DNA of 64,000 bases from Peromyscus leucopus (GCF_004664715.2 NC_051071.1:5419501-5483500), one strand, 5' to 3'; counted from the stretch's first letter, positions 23,939 through 35,221 are shown. Made by a program: numbers and translations. The notes: generated by a model not told the origin, from the sequence alone.

Positions 23939-24241
23939 GTTGTGGGATTTTTGTTCACACTAACACTCTGAGACTGGCAATAAAGTTTACCGTGAATCAG
24001 AGATCAGAGTTAGGAACTAGCTTACCAAAATTAGCCACAGAGGTTTTAGAGGACCCAGGATACAGAGAGAGAGACATAGGAAGTAGTGGGAAGGGGCTTA
24101 GAAAGATCTTCTCAGGTCTTTTTGGATCATGACAGGAGAAATAGAGAGGATGTCACTGGTGATTTCTCTGCTGCCTCTCTGATTCAAGGTAAACTTTTAT
24201 TAGCAGTCTCGGAGTGTTAGTGTAAACAAATATACCACAAC
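23939..24241 (+). mobile_element. Foldback LTR-like element, 64-bp inverted arms
   Basis: Left arm 23939-24002 (gttgtgggatttttgttcac...gaatcagag) and right arm 24177-24241 (ctctgattcaagg...ccacaac) are inverted copies, about 88% identical (7 mismatches, 1 indel counted by eye), around a loop of about 175 bp. An AATAAA lies in the left arm, inside 'ggcaataaagtttacc'. It starts right after the ERV purine tract, so it occupies the 3' LTR position. Either an LTR with unusually long terminal inverted repeats or two opposed LTR pieces. Confidence 0.65.
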
Positions 24242-24269
24242 ACCACCCTGCCTGTTACTGTAATTAACA

Positions 24270-24470
24270 CTTTGTAATTCAAGTGCAAAAGTGTGTATAT
24301 GCCATATGTGCAGGTGCTTGTAGAGGCCAAAAGCGTCATTAAATCCCCTGGGACTGGAGTTGAAAGTGGTTGTAAGCCATACCAAAATGGGTGCTGAGAA
24401 CCGAACTTGGGTCCTCTGTAAATGCAGCAAGTACTCGTAGCCACATAGCCATCTTTTCAGCACCTATAAT
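24270..24470 (-). repeat. B3-type SINE, minus strand
   Basis: 'gtgcaggtgcttgtagaggccaaaag...ggtgctgagaaccgaacttgggtcctc...agccatcttttcagcacc'. Confidence 0.8.
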
Positions 24471-24474
24471 TAAT

Positions 24475-25154
24475 TTTTATATTTTCTGTCTGAAGACTTT
24501 AAGTTTCATGAATACAAAGAACAAATCTCATTCATTTTGGTGTTGGATTAATTCTACAACTGACTTTTAATATATTTACTAAGTCTGATTTTGGCTGCAT
24601 TTAATTTATGATACCTGAATTGCTTTAGACAGTTGTGGAGGTGTTGTATAGTAAGGAGAGAAAAATAAAAATCTCAGGTGAGCAGAAAAAAATTCCTGAA
24701 AATATAAATTCCAAGAAACAACTATATTTAAAAAGAAAATAGGATAAAGAGACAAAAGCAATCACAACTGCAGCAATGACTTACTTTGTTATATATTTAC
24801 ATATCTGATCCCACCAGTAACCTATATATGCTTTAATGGTAAGAAAGAAACCACCTGAGTAATAGCTGTCGCTTCAAAGTGGCAGTGACATTAATTAGAA
24901 AGAAAAGAGTAACAAAGGAATTAGGAACATCACCTAAAACTTATAGGCATAAATTCCAAGATGGAGAAGATGAAAGACTAAAAGTATTTGTACCTGTGAG
25001 CCTTTATTTTATTTGTAACATAAAAGTTTACTTTCTAGTTAAAGGAAGCTGATTTAGTGGCTTAAGACATCACACTCTTCTCTGTTCTTTCCAAAATTTA
25101 GTTATCAAATGCTTTCCAATCACATTTCCTGAAAGTTTTAGTTTGCCAGTATAC
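24475..25154. other. Intron, nothing recognised
   Basis: No exon or identifiable repeat. Confidence 0.35.
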
Positions 25155-25156
25155 CT

Positions 25157-25250
25157 TTTTTTTTTTTTTTTCCCCAGAGCTGAGGACTGAACCCAGGGTC
25201 TTGAACTTGCTAGGCAAGCACTCTACCACTGAGCTAAATCCCCAACCCCC
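25157..25250 (-). repeat. ID SINE, minus strand
   Basis: In reverse it reads 'gggttggggatttagctcagtggtagagtgcttgcctagc', the tRNA-Ala/BC1-derived ID element, with its poly-A as poly-T at 25157-25172. Nearly intact. Confidence 0.95.
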
Positions 25251-25305
25251 AGTTTTTTTTTTTTTTATCTCAAAAAGCTTTTATTATGTAAACAAACATG
25301 TGGAA

Positions 25306-25448
25306 CTGGGCCTGGTGGTGCATGGTTTTAATCTCAACACTTGGGAGGCAGAGGCAGGTGGATCTCTGTGAGTTCAAGGCCAGCCTGGTCTACAGAGTGA
25401 TTTCCAGGACAGTCAGGGATACACAGAGAAACCCTGTCTTGAAAAACC

Positions 25449-25494
<46 letters not shown>
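25306..25494 (+). repeat. B1 SINE with (AAT)n tail
   Basis: 'ggcctggtggtgcatggttttaatctcaacacttgggaggc' to 'accctgtcttgaaaaacc', then about 15 AAT units (25449-25494) grown from the A-tail. Confidence 0.92.
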
Positions 25495-25794
25495 GAATAA
25501 ACAAACATAGGATAATAAATGTTATCACATCTTGTTTGCAGGTTTTAAATTGCTCTAAGAATCAACTAATACTGGCTCCCTGTAAGAATTAAGGCTTGGG
25601 AAGTGGTAAGAAGCACTAAGAGAGGCTCATCTAAACTGGGCTCATAAATTTTAATGAAAGTATCACTTAGGTCAAAACATGCTTTGCTAACAACACAAAA
25701 TAGTGTTTTATAAACAACAGGTAATCTGATTAAAGAAATGATACAGATAATCTATATTACGATAGTCCAGGCAGACGTCAGAAAAGGTGTTAGA

Positions 25795-26035
25795 ACTCCA
25801 GAACTAGAGTAGGGATGGCTGTGAACCACCACATGGGTGCTGGGAGTAGAGCCCTTGTCCTCTACAGAGCAACAAGTAGTTTTGCTTCAAGACAGGGTTT
25901 CTCCGTGTAGTCCTGTCTATCCTGGAACTCACTGTGTAGACAAGGCTGGCCTCTAGAGTGCTGGATTAGAGGTGTGCACCACCACAGCCAGGCGCAGCCA
26001 GTGTTCTTTGATCGTTGTGCCATCTCTAAGCTCCT
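25795..26035 (-). repeat. B2 SINE (minus) interrupted by B1 (minus)
   Basis: B2 pieces 25795-25877 ('gtgaaccaccacatgggtgctgggag') and 25995-26035 ('gcagccagtgttctttgatcgttgtgccatctc') flank an inverted B1 at about 25880-25994. The B1 inserted after the B2. Confidence 0.8.
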
Positions 26036-26329
26036 GGCTGCCTGACTCCTAACTGAGTAGCAAAATGCCTAGTTATTTCTTTGTGTGATAGAGCTGACCA
26101 TTTAAATTATCAACCTACAGACTAGTCTCAAAACTATACCATTAAATGCCAAATAATAAGCATTAATTCCTCCTAACTTGTATATATTAATTTATATTAA
26201 TGTATATGCATAAAATATCAAAGCTAGAATAGTAAATAATACAACGAAGTTGTATAAATATAATGGTACCAGTGAATTAAAATCTATTCTACATAAAAAA
26301 AGCATTCTTTTATTTTTATTTTCTTTCTG

Positions 26330-26607
26330 TGTGTATGATATTTGATTAGGCCATGTTCACATGTATGCTAGTGGAAGCTAAAGTTGACATCTGGTGTCTT
26401 CCTGGATCATTCTTATGTACTGAGGCTCGGTCTCTTGATGAACCAGAAAATGAACAATTTCAGTTTGTCCATCTAGCAAACTTGCTTCAGAGATTATAGG
26501 TGGCCACTATGTCCCACTTGGCTTTCATGTAAGTTTTGAAGATCCTAACTCTGGTCTCCACAATTGCAAAGTGAGGGCTTTATCCACTCAGCCATCTCCC
26601 CAGCCTC
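26330..26607 (-). repeat. B3/B4 SINE, minus strand
   Basis: 'tatgctagtggaagctaaagttgacatctgg...agggctttatccactcagccatctccccagcc'. Confidence 0.75.
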
Positions 26608-26629
26608 AAATAATAGTCTTACAGAAAAG

Positions 26630-26790
26630 GTTTAATTACATGTATTTGCGTATATGTATGTGAGCATACATGCCACAGAATGTGTATGGAGGTCAGAAGA
26701 AAATCTGCCAGAGTTGGTTTTCTCCTTCTACAATGTGACTCCTGAGAATTAAGCTTATACGCTACCTAATGAGCCATCTTATTGGCCCAA
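26630..26790 (-). repeat. B3-type SINE, minus strand
   Basis: 'gccacagaatgtgtatggaggtcagaagaaaatc...ctaatgagccatcttattggccc'. Confidence 0.7.
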
Positions 26791-26861
26791 CAAACAGTAT
26801 TCTTAAGAGTAGACATCTAGTCTAGCTCAAACACGTGGTCCTTTGGATACTAAATAAACGA

Positions 26862-26962
26862 CTACTTGGTGGATCTCTGTGAGTTTGAGCCCAGCTTGTG
26901 TACAGAACAAGTTCCAGGACAACTAGGGCTGCACAGAGAAATCCTGTCTCGAAAGACAAACA
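26862..26962 (+). repeat. B1 3' fragment
   Basis: 'ggtggatctctgtgagtttgagcccagcttgtg ... gaaatcctgtctcgaaagac', truncated at its 5' end. Confidence 0.85.
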
Positions 26963-27463
26963 AAATCAGATTAATCCTAACTAAAAAACTATGATTACAT
27001 CTTCAGAAATTTAAAAAAAAAAATCTGTATCAACCATTTTAAAAGTTAAAGAGTAATTTTTATACCGTTTGTCCACATCATTTTCATACATTGTGTCTCA
27101 ATATATATTTTTCTTTCATATGTTCCCCCTTTCAGTCCATGTCTAGCAACAAAATAAAAGAACCGAGCCACTTAAGCAAATGACAAACGAAATGTCAAAA
27201 ATAAGCTAACTGCTTATTTCCTGAGAGGAATGTTTTGTTGGTTGGTTCTTCACTCTACTCTCAAAGGCAGTTTCTAAGCTTCTGCCACTTTAGGCATCTT
27301 GCTTTTATAGAAATTGTTTTCTTATAAATTACTGGGTTGTCTTTATTATTTCTTTCTGTTCTTACAGAACTTTCTCCAAAACAAGGAAGGAACCAGAAAC
27401 AAAAAAAGTATTGTTTGGGCAAAATTTCCCCGATAAAAACTACAGCTATTTCCTAGTACTCAC

Positions 27464-27591
27464 CTGTCGTCAGTACTTTGCTCATCATGTAAGAGTCGCT
27501 CTTTATTTAAACCTATCTTCTCAAGCTCATGTGTTAATTTTTCGAGATCATTGTTCATTTGTTGCGTCTTCAATTTTTCACTTACTAAGTC
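27464..27591 (-). CDS. Ccdc88a: Ccdc88a exon, coiled coil (codons 701-743)
   Basis: 128 nt: 42 codons plus AG of a split Arg codon. Starts DLVSEKLKTQQMNNDLEKLT and ends LLHDEQSTDD at donor gtgagt; acceptor 'aaaacaag'. The last residues sit next to a tandem acceptor in the next exon that could vary this junction by one serine. Confidence 0.97.
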
Positions 27592-28758
27592 CTTGTTTTA
27601 AAAAGAATGTACAACTCACTCAAAGTCAAGAAAAGAAAGTCAGTCAAGACTTAATTACTACAACAGAAGACATCATTTCAACCAGATAAGAAAGGTCACT
27701 AACACTGTCTTTTATTACCAAGAAGTAGCTAAGTAGTATACTTCACTCAAGCTGAAACCATTTCTTAATAATCTCTTCTTGTTCAAAATACTGTTGAAAA
27801 ACATTTTTTATTAGAAATAACCTCTTTCCTTGTGCTGCTGCTTCTTTATAATGCTAAGTTATAAAATGAGAGGGAACTCTTTCCTGGTAAGCATACAAGA
27901 TAGGCTGGAAAACTGTAAATATTCAAACATTTAATGAAGCACAAAAACTTACATGCACATTCGTTCCTATGAACTTACGTCAGATCTAACACCCTTCCCT
28001 TATGACAAATCTTTCTTGTGGTAGAAGAGGCCTAACACAGGCATCTGAAGAATTAGGGACATTTTTTTATTGGCCTGTTGCTCATATTGGCAAGTTCCTT
28101 CTTAACGCCTTGTACTAGGAATGCAGACCACAGAATTGTAAAGTATCCCTGTCCTCATGCCAATGTCCATCCTCATACTTGACATTGAGCACAGACCCTA
28201 TTTTCTGACATGTTTCTCATGTAGCAAGTATTACAGGAGATATCACCCATCAAATCTTATTATTTCAGAATTCTCAGTACTTCAGTGTTGCAGTTTAAGT
28301 TGAAACTGACTTCTATTCTCAGGCTTCTCAAAACTCACAGAGCTTTGGAGTTTGAAAGAGCTGAGAATGAATGTAGACATTCAACTCTTTTATTAACTCT
28401 GATTCTGAGTAAGTTCATATTTCTGAACTTGTTTGCCAATAGGAAAGATAAAGATAGTATTTAAATGATTGGCTGTGAAAATCATATCAATTTATTTGAG
28501 TATAGTCTACATGTGATTCCTTAGCCAAGTCCCTGGTAAAAACACTCACTCTAATTAATACTACCTTATTACTAACATTTTAAAAATGTAATTTAAACTT
28601 TTCATCTCAATAGGAAAGTTAGAAATTGTTTCTAGTTCTAATTTCAAAATATATAACATGAAGTATAGAAAAGATGATACAAATTAAAAATGGGTTCAAT
28701 AAAACATGGACTACAAATATAAAAAATGTCTGCCGTAAATTTAGGTAAATATATTTAC
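27592..28758. other. Intron, nothing recognised
   Basis: Repeat-poor intron between two coiled-coil exons; no SINE seen, unlike most introns here. Confidence 0.4.
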
Positions 28759-29829
28759 CTCACGTAATGTAACCAAAGTTTTAATATCAATAGTTGCTCT
28801 TTTCACAAGCTCCTTGTTTTCTTTTTCTAGTTCTTTCAAACGAACACAGGACTCTTTATATATATTAATTTCTTTAAATAAAGTTTTGTTTTCTTTTTCC
28901 AAATTTCCAATTTTCACATTATTTTCTTCTAGTGTGGTATCTTTTATCTCTGCTTGTTGTCGGAGTCTCTTATTTTCCTTCTCCAATTGTTTCTTGTCCT
29001 TTTCTAGTTGAGAAGTCTCCTGTTCTAATGATTTATTTTCTTTTTCTAATTGTTCAAGTCTTTTGCTAGAAATTTTCAGTTCTTCCAGGTTCTTTTGTAA
29101 TGTTTGATTTTCCATCTCTAAGTCTTGTAGCTCACTCTCTAACTGTTGGATTTTTTTATTGCTATTTTCTAGAGCTTTCTGCAGCCTGTGGTTTTCTGTG
29201 TCGAGCCCCTGGTAGCTCACTTCCAAGCGCTCTGTCTTCTTGAAGGAGGCTTTCATGAGCTCCAGGCCCTTCTTGAGCTGCTCCTTCTCACTCTCCAGCT
29301 CCTTGTTCTCCAGCTGCAGCTGCGCCATTTTCACGCCCGCACACTTCAGAGACTCCACACTCCTTCGCAGCTCTAAGTTTTCCTCATCAAGTTGGGAATT
29401 CTCCTTTTCTAGGGATTCTAACTGAAAAGTAAGGTTTTTAAAGCTATCCAAAGTTTTTTTAAACTTTCTATTTTCTCTTTCTAGCTCGGAATTTTCTTGT
29501 TCTAATGCCTCGACTTTTTCACAAGTAATCTTTAAATTAGTTATCTTCTTCTGTAACAATTCATTTTCTTTTCCAAGATGATGCAACTCATTTTCCAGTT
29601 CTTCTGCTCGCTCTCCTTTCTCTTTATAATGCTCCAATTCTTTTTTCATTTGTCTTTTTTCAAATTCAACCTTGCTTAGTTTTCCACTTGTTTCTTTGAT
29701 AGATTCATGGAGAATTTTATTTTCTTTTTCAATGTCTTTCACCCTTGCCTCAGCACTAATCTGGGAGCGTTGTCGTAAGGAAGATACAGTTTGATTCAGA
29801 TGTTCATTTTCCTGCTCCAATATTTTAAT
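28759..29829 (-). CDS. Ccdc88a: Ccdc88a giant coiled-coil exon (codons 344-700)
   Basis: 1071 nt, 357 codons, phase 0, no stop; acceptor 'aaaattag', donor gtaaat. Begins [20 protein letters not shown] and ends [10 protein letters not shown]. It is almost pure coiled coil built on recurring LEKEN, LEQEN and LELEN wording spaced by short leucine-heptad stretches, with no Pro or Gly kinks over long runs. It is many times longer than a typical internal exon. The middle (about 29200-29370) is GC-rich while the rest is AT-rich. Its length and content match the large Girdin coiled-coil exon of other mammals as I recall it. Confidence 0.98.
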
Positions 29830-31224
29830 CTAATTTTAAAAAAATGTAAAATTACAATGAATAAACAGTCTTTAAACTATCAAAAACTAACAAGGAAAGA
29901 ACATGGATACTAGAGTGTATGGCTTACTATTTTAATCTGACAAATATTTACTGAAAGACCACTTTGTATATTTACTTTCACACCACTAAAGTTCATGTTT
30001 TTAGGGATTTTGCAATCTAAAGGATTATCTATCATTTAATTGTAAAAGACATTTACAATTAAAATGATCTTCAGATTGTTTAGAGTTAATCTACTTCAAA
30101 TATCCTTAAAGACCTAAGGTTTTAATTTTCATTTAAATAATCTTTATGTTGCCTACACAAGGTGGGTCACTGGTAAGTATGTGTACCTTATTTGTGTGTG
30201 TGTATGTGTAATCATCTCTCAAAGGAAATTGTAACTGGGTAACACATAAACAACAAAATGACCCAGTACGTCTGAAAACAAATCCATCCACTCTGTAGCA
30301 TAACCTGTTCTGAGTTTCAAGATGTCTGCTGCCACCTCACCCCTTCCTTGTTACTGGGGAGGGGGTAGTGTGCGTTTTCCCCAACTTCCCTTTAAAATCT
30401 GCAATGTTACTCTACAGATACTTGAAAAGCACAAGAACTGAAGAACATTTATAGTCAATTCTTATTAAGCAAACTGGCAGTTTAAGTTTTTCTAAGCTTC
30501 TCTTCAAAATTTCTAATATGGTATAGAATATGTGACACAATATAGCAATTCCTCCCTAACCAGACAGAATATATTTCAAGATCCCCCATGGACACTTGAA
30601 ACTTCAAAGAGTTCTGAATCTGTATGTACTGTTTTGTTTCCACATACACTCTACTGATGATAATTTATTAGGCACAGTAAGAGGTTAACAACAATTTTAT
30701 CATAGGCCTCAGTGTATTTTTCCTTTCCTTACTACATGGAAAACTTTAAACTTCTCATCTTAAGGAAGCACTTATCAGTTTCCCTGACATATATGAATTG
30801 CTAATATTACTACTTTTGCAACTCAGGGCCATAATCAAGTAAAATGTGAGTGACCTGAATGAAAACATTATGACACAAGGGTAATAAGCAGTAATAGGCA
30901 GGTAGTGGATATACAGAGAAACTTGTTTGGGCAAAACCATTCATATGCACAGCCTGGAATGGAAAAAGATTTCACGACACTACTCAGAAAGACACACAAG
31001 TGAGAATTTGCAGACTGCTGACTTCTGGACACAGCTGGATACACTGGATGACTTAACATTTTGAACTGTAATAGGCAGCACGTTACAGGGAAGCGGCAGA
31101 AGCCAGGTTACACGTGGGGAGTTATGGCAGTCAGTCTGAAGTCTGAAAAGTCCCAGTAGGCTTCCTTGTAGTAGTGTATGAACATTTACTTTAAAACAAT
31201 TGTTTAAATGAGAAGTACACGAAC
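29830..31224. other. Intron, nothing recognised
   Basis: Repeat-poor intron; a short GT-rich run near 30195 only. Confidence 0.4.
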
Positions 31225-31362
31225 CTGCCTCTCTGAATTTTCTCTGAGTGTTTCAATTGTTTTTTCAAGCTGAGCTTTTTCTTTCATTAGATCTTTGCTT
31301 AAATTTTGACAATTCTGAAGACTTCGCTTTTCTTGAATAATTTCATTTTCAAGAATTTCAAC
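31225..31362 (-). CDS. Ccdc88a: Ccdc88a exon, coiled coil (codons 298-343)
   Basis: 138 nt, 46 codons, phase 0. Starts VEILENEIIQEKRSLQNCQN and ends LRENSERQ at donor gttcgt; acceptor 'ttgtctag'. Continues the coiled coil and joins in frame to the giant exon. The donor is weak (GTTCG) but gives the conserved junction. Confidence 0.96.
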
Positions 31363-32228
31363 CTAGACAAAATTAAATCACAAAACCAGCATATTAAATA
31401 CTTAACAGACAAAACATTTCAAATAAAAAGACAACTAGTAAGATTAAAATCATTTTACTATCGAAATGGTAAAAGTTAAGAATCTTTATATAGAGAGTTT
31501 CAAGTAGCATTCCATATTAATTTTATTAGCTGCATAAAATTTGCATACATGACTCTGATCTTCTCTTTATGTTAAGACAAATTTGTATTTTGAAAAACAA
31601 AGGCAGTCCTAGTAGAAGAAGTGATTATGATGTACTAATGAGGACTGCACAGATCTCACTGGAAAACTCTTGGTTACAGTGGATTTGTAGTATACAATTT
31701 TTATTAGCCTAGAAATTTCAGTAAGAAAGGAAGAAGAAATCATAAAAGATCGGGAAGGCAAAAGGAGAGATGTGGAGTTTGATAAAACAGCAAACAAGAA
31801 GGGACTTGGCAAAGATAAAAGGAGAAAAGGAGGAAGAACAATAGTGAAGATAAACTGCGATGGAAATGCACATTTTCAGCCAGGCAGGGCGACATACGGA
31901 CAGTGAGACCTTGCCTTACCTCCTGACAAGACTCTAACTTCCATGTTGACTCATGAGGGAAATAACCCCATCGTGCTGTGGCACTGAGCACACTAGGGAA
32001 GGAAGCACTTCAATCGCTGGGCTACATTCTTGCCAGTCTGTGGTGTTGCAAGAAGGGGACTGAAGGAATTAGGCAGCAGGATCCCTGCCCTGAAAGGAAG
32101 CTGGGACCCCTGCACCCTCCACTCTCTCTTCCTTTGCTTCCCAGCTGTCAGAAGGTGAGCAGCTTTGCTTCCCACATGCTCCGGGTCATCAAGTTCTGCT
32201 TCATCACATGCCAAGAAGCAATGAAGGA
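31363..32228. other. Intron, nothing firmly recognised
   Basis: A purine-rich stretch (31710-31860) and a faint B1-like fragment near 31880. No gene supported. Confidence 0.35.
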
Positions 32229-32405
32229 ACCAGAGATTAAGAGCACAGGTTGTTCTTATAAAGGACCTGGCTTCATTCCCAGCACCCACGTGGAGGCTCA
32301 CCACCAATGGTGACTCCAGTTCCAGGGAATCTGATGCGCTCTTCTGGTCTCCGTGAGCACCAGACATGTGCATGGTGAACAGACATCATAGAGGAAAAAA
32401 TACCC
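32229..32405 (+). repeat. B2 SINE
   Basis: 'cccagcacccacgtggaggctcacca...tccagttccagggaatctgatgcgctcttctgg'. Head partly lost. Confidence 0.88.
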
Positions 32406-32889
32406 ATATACATAAGAAATAACTGAAACTGTGAACAAAATCAGTTTTTCCTATTTACTACTTTTATATCAGGCATTTTGTCACAGTGACCGAAAGTTAA
32501 TACCAAAGACTATAAAAATAACACTTCAGTTTTAAATGTTAAGATTTTAAACTAATAGTGAAGAACTCTAAAGCAAGTTGGAATTTTCTGTTTTAATAGA
32601 AGATACTCATAGGAAACAATCTTATAGAAATATCTCAAAAGTATGAAATCACAAATATTACCTAGTAATTAAGTTAACACTTCCTAATACAGATGGAAAT
32701 ACACACGCTATTGTGGTGCTGGCTGACAAGTGATGGGCTCAAGACTCTGACTTACTGTGAGGTCGTATCTGGATCAAGGTTAGCTGCTAAGGTTGCATAC
32801 ACAAACACGAGTCTATGTGGAAAACCTAAGTCTCTAAGGCAGAAAGATAAGTACATAGAAACATCTTAAAATAAGTGGAAAATAAATGT

Positions 32890-33055
32890 ACACATGCATA
32901 CATCTTTAAATTTTAATTTTGTATGTATGATGTATGCATGTATATGGGCATACCTATGCCACAGCATACAGTGGCACTCAGAGGACTTCTGGGGACTAAA
33001 CTCAAGCTGTCAGGTTTTGTGGAAAGTGGTTTTACTCACTGAGCAATCTCACTGT
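32890..33055 (-). repeat. B3-like SINE, minus strand
   Basis: 'gccacagcatacagtggcactcagagg...actcactgagcaatctcactgt'. Confidence 0.6.
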
Positions 33056-33119
33056 CTCCCTGCATCTGTTGCTACTGATTTTGAGAATCTTCCTGTCTCT
33101 ACACCCGAAGAGCCAGGAT

Positions 33120-33222
33120 TACAGGTCTGAATACCACATTCATTTAGTGCAGTGCTAGGGCTCAAACCAAGGGTTTCATGGGTGTGAGGCCAGCACTCTA
33201 CCAACCGAGCGATGTCCTGAGT
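33120..33222 (-). repeat. ID/B4-type fragment, minus strand
   Basis: 'agtgctagggctcaaacc...aggccagcactctaccaaccgagcgatgtcc' is an inverted tRNA-derived head. Confidence 0.65.
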
Positions 33223-33349
33223 CCAGTTACACCTCACTTTGTGACATGGTATCACTTATTATGTCATATGAGCCACAAAAAACATCCAAAATAAACTTGG
33301 TTACACAACTGAATATTTCTATTCAATTGAAAGTCTAATTAAAATTCAG

Positions 33350-33600
33350 GGGAGGGAGAGATGGCTCAGTAGTTAAGGGTGCTCCTTGTTCTTTCAAAGG
33401 CTCTGAGTTCAGGTTGCTGCATCCATATCGAGCAGTTCACCAACACCTGTAACTCCAACTTCAGAGGATTCCTGCTGCCCTCTTCTGGCATTCCAAGTCA
33501 CCAGCACACACGGCACACACTCTGTATCTGTGCACGCAATGAATATGACACTACATCCACTTTGTGCAGCGCACAACATAAATAAAAATAAATCTTAAAA
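33350..33600 (+). repeat. B2 SINE
   Basis: 'ggggagggagagatggctcagtagttaagggtgctc' to 'aataaaaataaatctt'. Confidence 0.9.
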
Positions 33601-33659
33601 AAATCCAATTTTCATAATGTTAATTTGTGGTTTCTAATCATTATTTTCTACCACTGTGA

Positions 33660-33815
33660 TAGTAAATGGCTATAACCCAAGCAGTCAGGAAGCAGTGGCA
33701 GAATGACCACTGTAAATTCAAGGACAACCTGGGCTACATGACATGGTGATTTCCCAGCCAGTTTAGATGGCAATGTGAGATACTGTCTCAAAATAAATAA
33801 ATAAATAAATCAACG
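33660..33815 (+). repeat. Old B1-like SINE with AAAT tail
   Basis: 'aattcaaggacaacctgggctacatgacatggtg...gatactgtctcaaaataaataaataa'. Confidence 0.6.
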
Positions 33816-33872
33816 AAACCCATTTCCCACTAAAAGGAATAGTAACTTAAAAAAAAAAAAAATGGCTGTTTC

Positions 33873-34065
33873 CTTGGCTGGAGAGTTGGCTCAGAGGTTG
33901 AGAGCACTGACTGCTCTTCCAAAGGCGCTGAGTTCAAGTCCCAGCAACCACATGGTGGCTCACAACCATCTGTAATGAGATCTGGTGCCCTCTTCTGGCC
34001 TGCAGGGATGCAAGCAGACAGAACACTGTATACATAATAAATAAATAAATCTTTAAAAAAAAAAA
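33873..34065 (+). repeat. B2 SINE, young
   Basis: 'ggctggagagttggctcagaggttgagagcactgactgctc' through 'ataataaataaataaatcttta'. Flanked by an 'aatggctgtttcc' repeat at 33861 and 34065, a good target-site duplication. Confidence 0.95.
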
Positions 34066-34113
34066 TGGCTGTTTCCAAAAGGTCTTGGAAAATGTTAAAA
34101 GAATAAGCTTCAA

Positions 34114-34258
34114 TGTTATGTGTGTTGGCACACGCCTTCAATCTCAGTCCTGGGGAGTCAGAGACAGGCGGATCTCTGTGAGTTCAAGGCCAGCCTAGTC
34201 TACAGGGTGGGTTATAGCCCTGCTAGAGCCGTATATAAAGACCTTACTTCAAAACAAA
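34114..34258 (+). repeat. B1 SINE
   Basis: 'gtgttggcacacgccttcaatctcagtcctggggagtc...gaccttacttcaaaacaaaaacc'. Confidence 0.85.
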
Positions 34259-34259
34259 A

Positions 34260-34262
<3 letters not shown>

Positions 34263-34306
<44 letters not shown>

Positions 34307-34435
34307 AGAAGAGGAGGAGGAGGAGGAGGAAGAGGAGGAGGAGAGAGGAGGGAGGGAAGGAGGGAGGGGAAGAGAAGGAAAGAGAAAAAGAGAGAGAGGG
34401 GAGAGGGAAGGAGAGAGAAAGAGAGTGGGGGGGCA
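34263..34435 (+). repeat. Purine tract (GA)n(GGA)n
   Basis: About 170 bp almost entirely A/G: (AG)20, then AAG/GGA units, then mixed. On the Ccdc88a strand it is an equally long pyrimidine tract. Derived from the tail of the preceding B1. The open frames across it are low-complexity. Confidence 0.95.
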
Positions 34436-34499
34436 CCTTAGCACTAAGGCTGTGATAAGGAATCTGCAAACAGTTTTTAAACAGTCTCTCATAAACCAG

Positions 34500-35003
34500 C
34501 ATAATTCCTAGTTATATACTAAATACCTGTCCTCATACCCACAGATAAGACCAACCCTCAGACCTTATCATTGAAACTTCTCTTTGAAACATAAGGTGAT
34601 CATTACAGAAAACCACAACCAATCAACCTGTGGAGACCAATCCCAACTGATACATCTACAACGCAACTCCTGCACCTAAGGCTCAACAGAGAGTTTGCTA
34701 TAAGACGGTGTGTCCTAGAAATAAATGCCAGGCCACACCCTTGAAGTCTCACCAACATGGCTACACAAATACTAGCTAAACAAGGATGATAACAACAGAC
34801 ATGCTAACATGGAAGGGGTAAAGCTCACAAGTCCTCAACCCTAGCTAGGCAAACAACTACAAGAATACTGACAGAGGAGTAAAAAATCTTCCTCAGAGAA
34901 GAGCAAACCAATGAGCTATTTAATACCAAATGGTTGACTCCAAAAACATACACACACAAGTTAACATTATACAGACTGAGAAGGTTACATTTATGAATTT
35001 AGG

Positions 35004-35099
<96 letters not shown>

Positions 35100-35215
35100 C
35101 AGTTAAAGAAAAAAAAGGCCATGAATTTGAATGCAAGTAAAGGGAAGGAGGTACATGGGAAGGTCTGGAGAGAGAATGGAAGGGGAAAATGATATAATTA
35201 TATTATAATCTCAAA
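34500..35215 (+). mobile_element. L1 3' UTR fragment
   Basis: Ends 'gggaaggaggtacatgggaaggtctgg...aatgatataattatattataatctcaaaa', the usual end of an old rodent L1 3' UTR, and includes a (CA)n at 35007-35095. No ORF2 attached. Its A-tail was later hit by a B1. Confidence 0.75.
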
Positions 35216-35221
35216 ACATAT

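Noticed and set aside
25157..25250. tRNA-Ala-like sequence
   Set aside because: It is an ID SINE with a poly-A tail, not a tRNA gene.
28814..29425. Plus-strand open frames across the giant exon
   Set aside because: Antisense shadows of the Girdin coiled-coil coding sequence (Glu/Lys codons read as Phe/Ser/Leu).
31993..32373. Overlapping frames of 111 and 126 codons on opposite strands
   Set aside because: They cover a B2 SINE and unassigned intron; no conserved protein features.
34120..34502. Long frames rich in Arg/Glu or Ser/Leu on both strands
   Set aside because: Produced by the GA/GGA purine tract after a B1.
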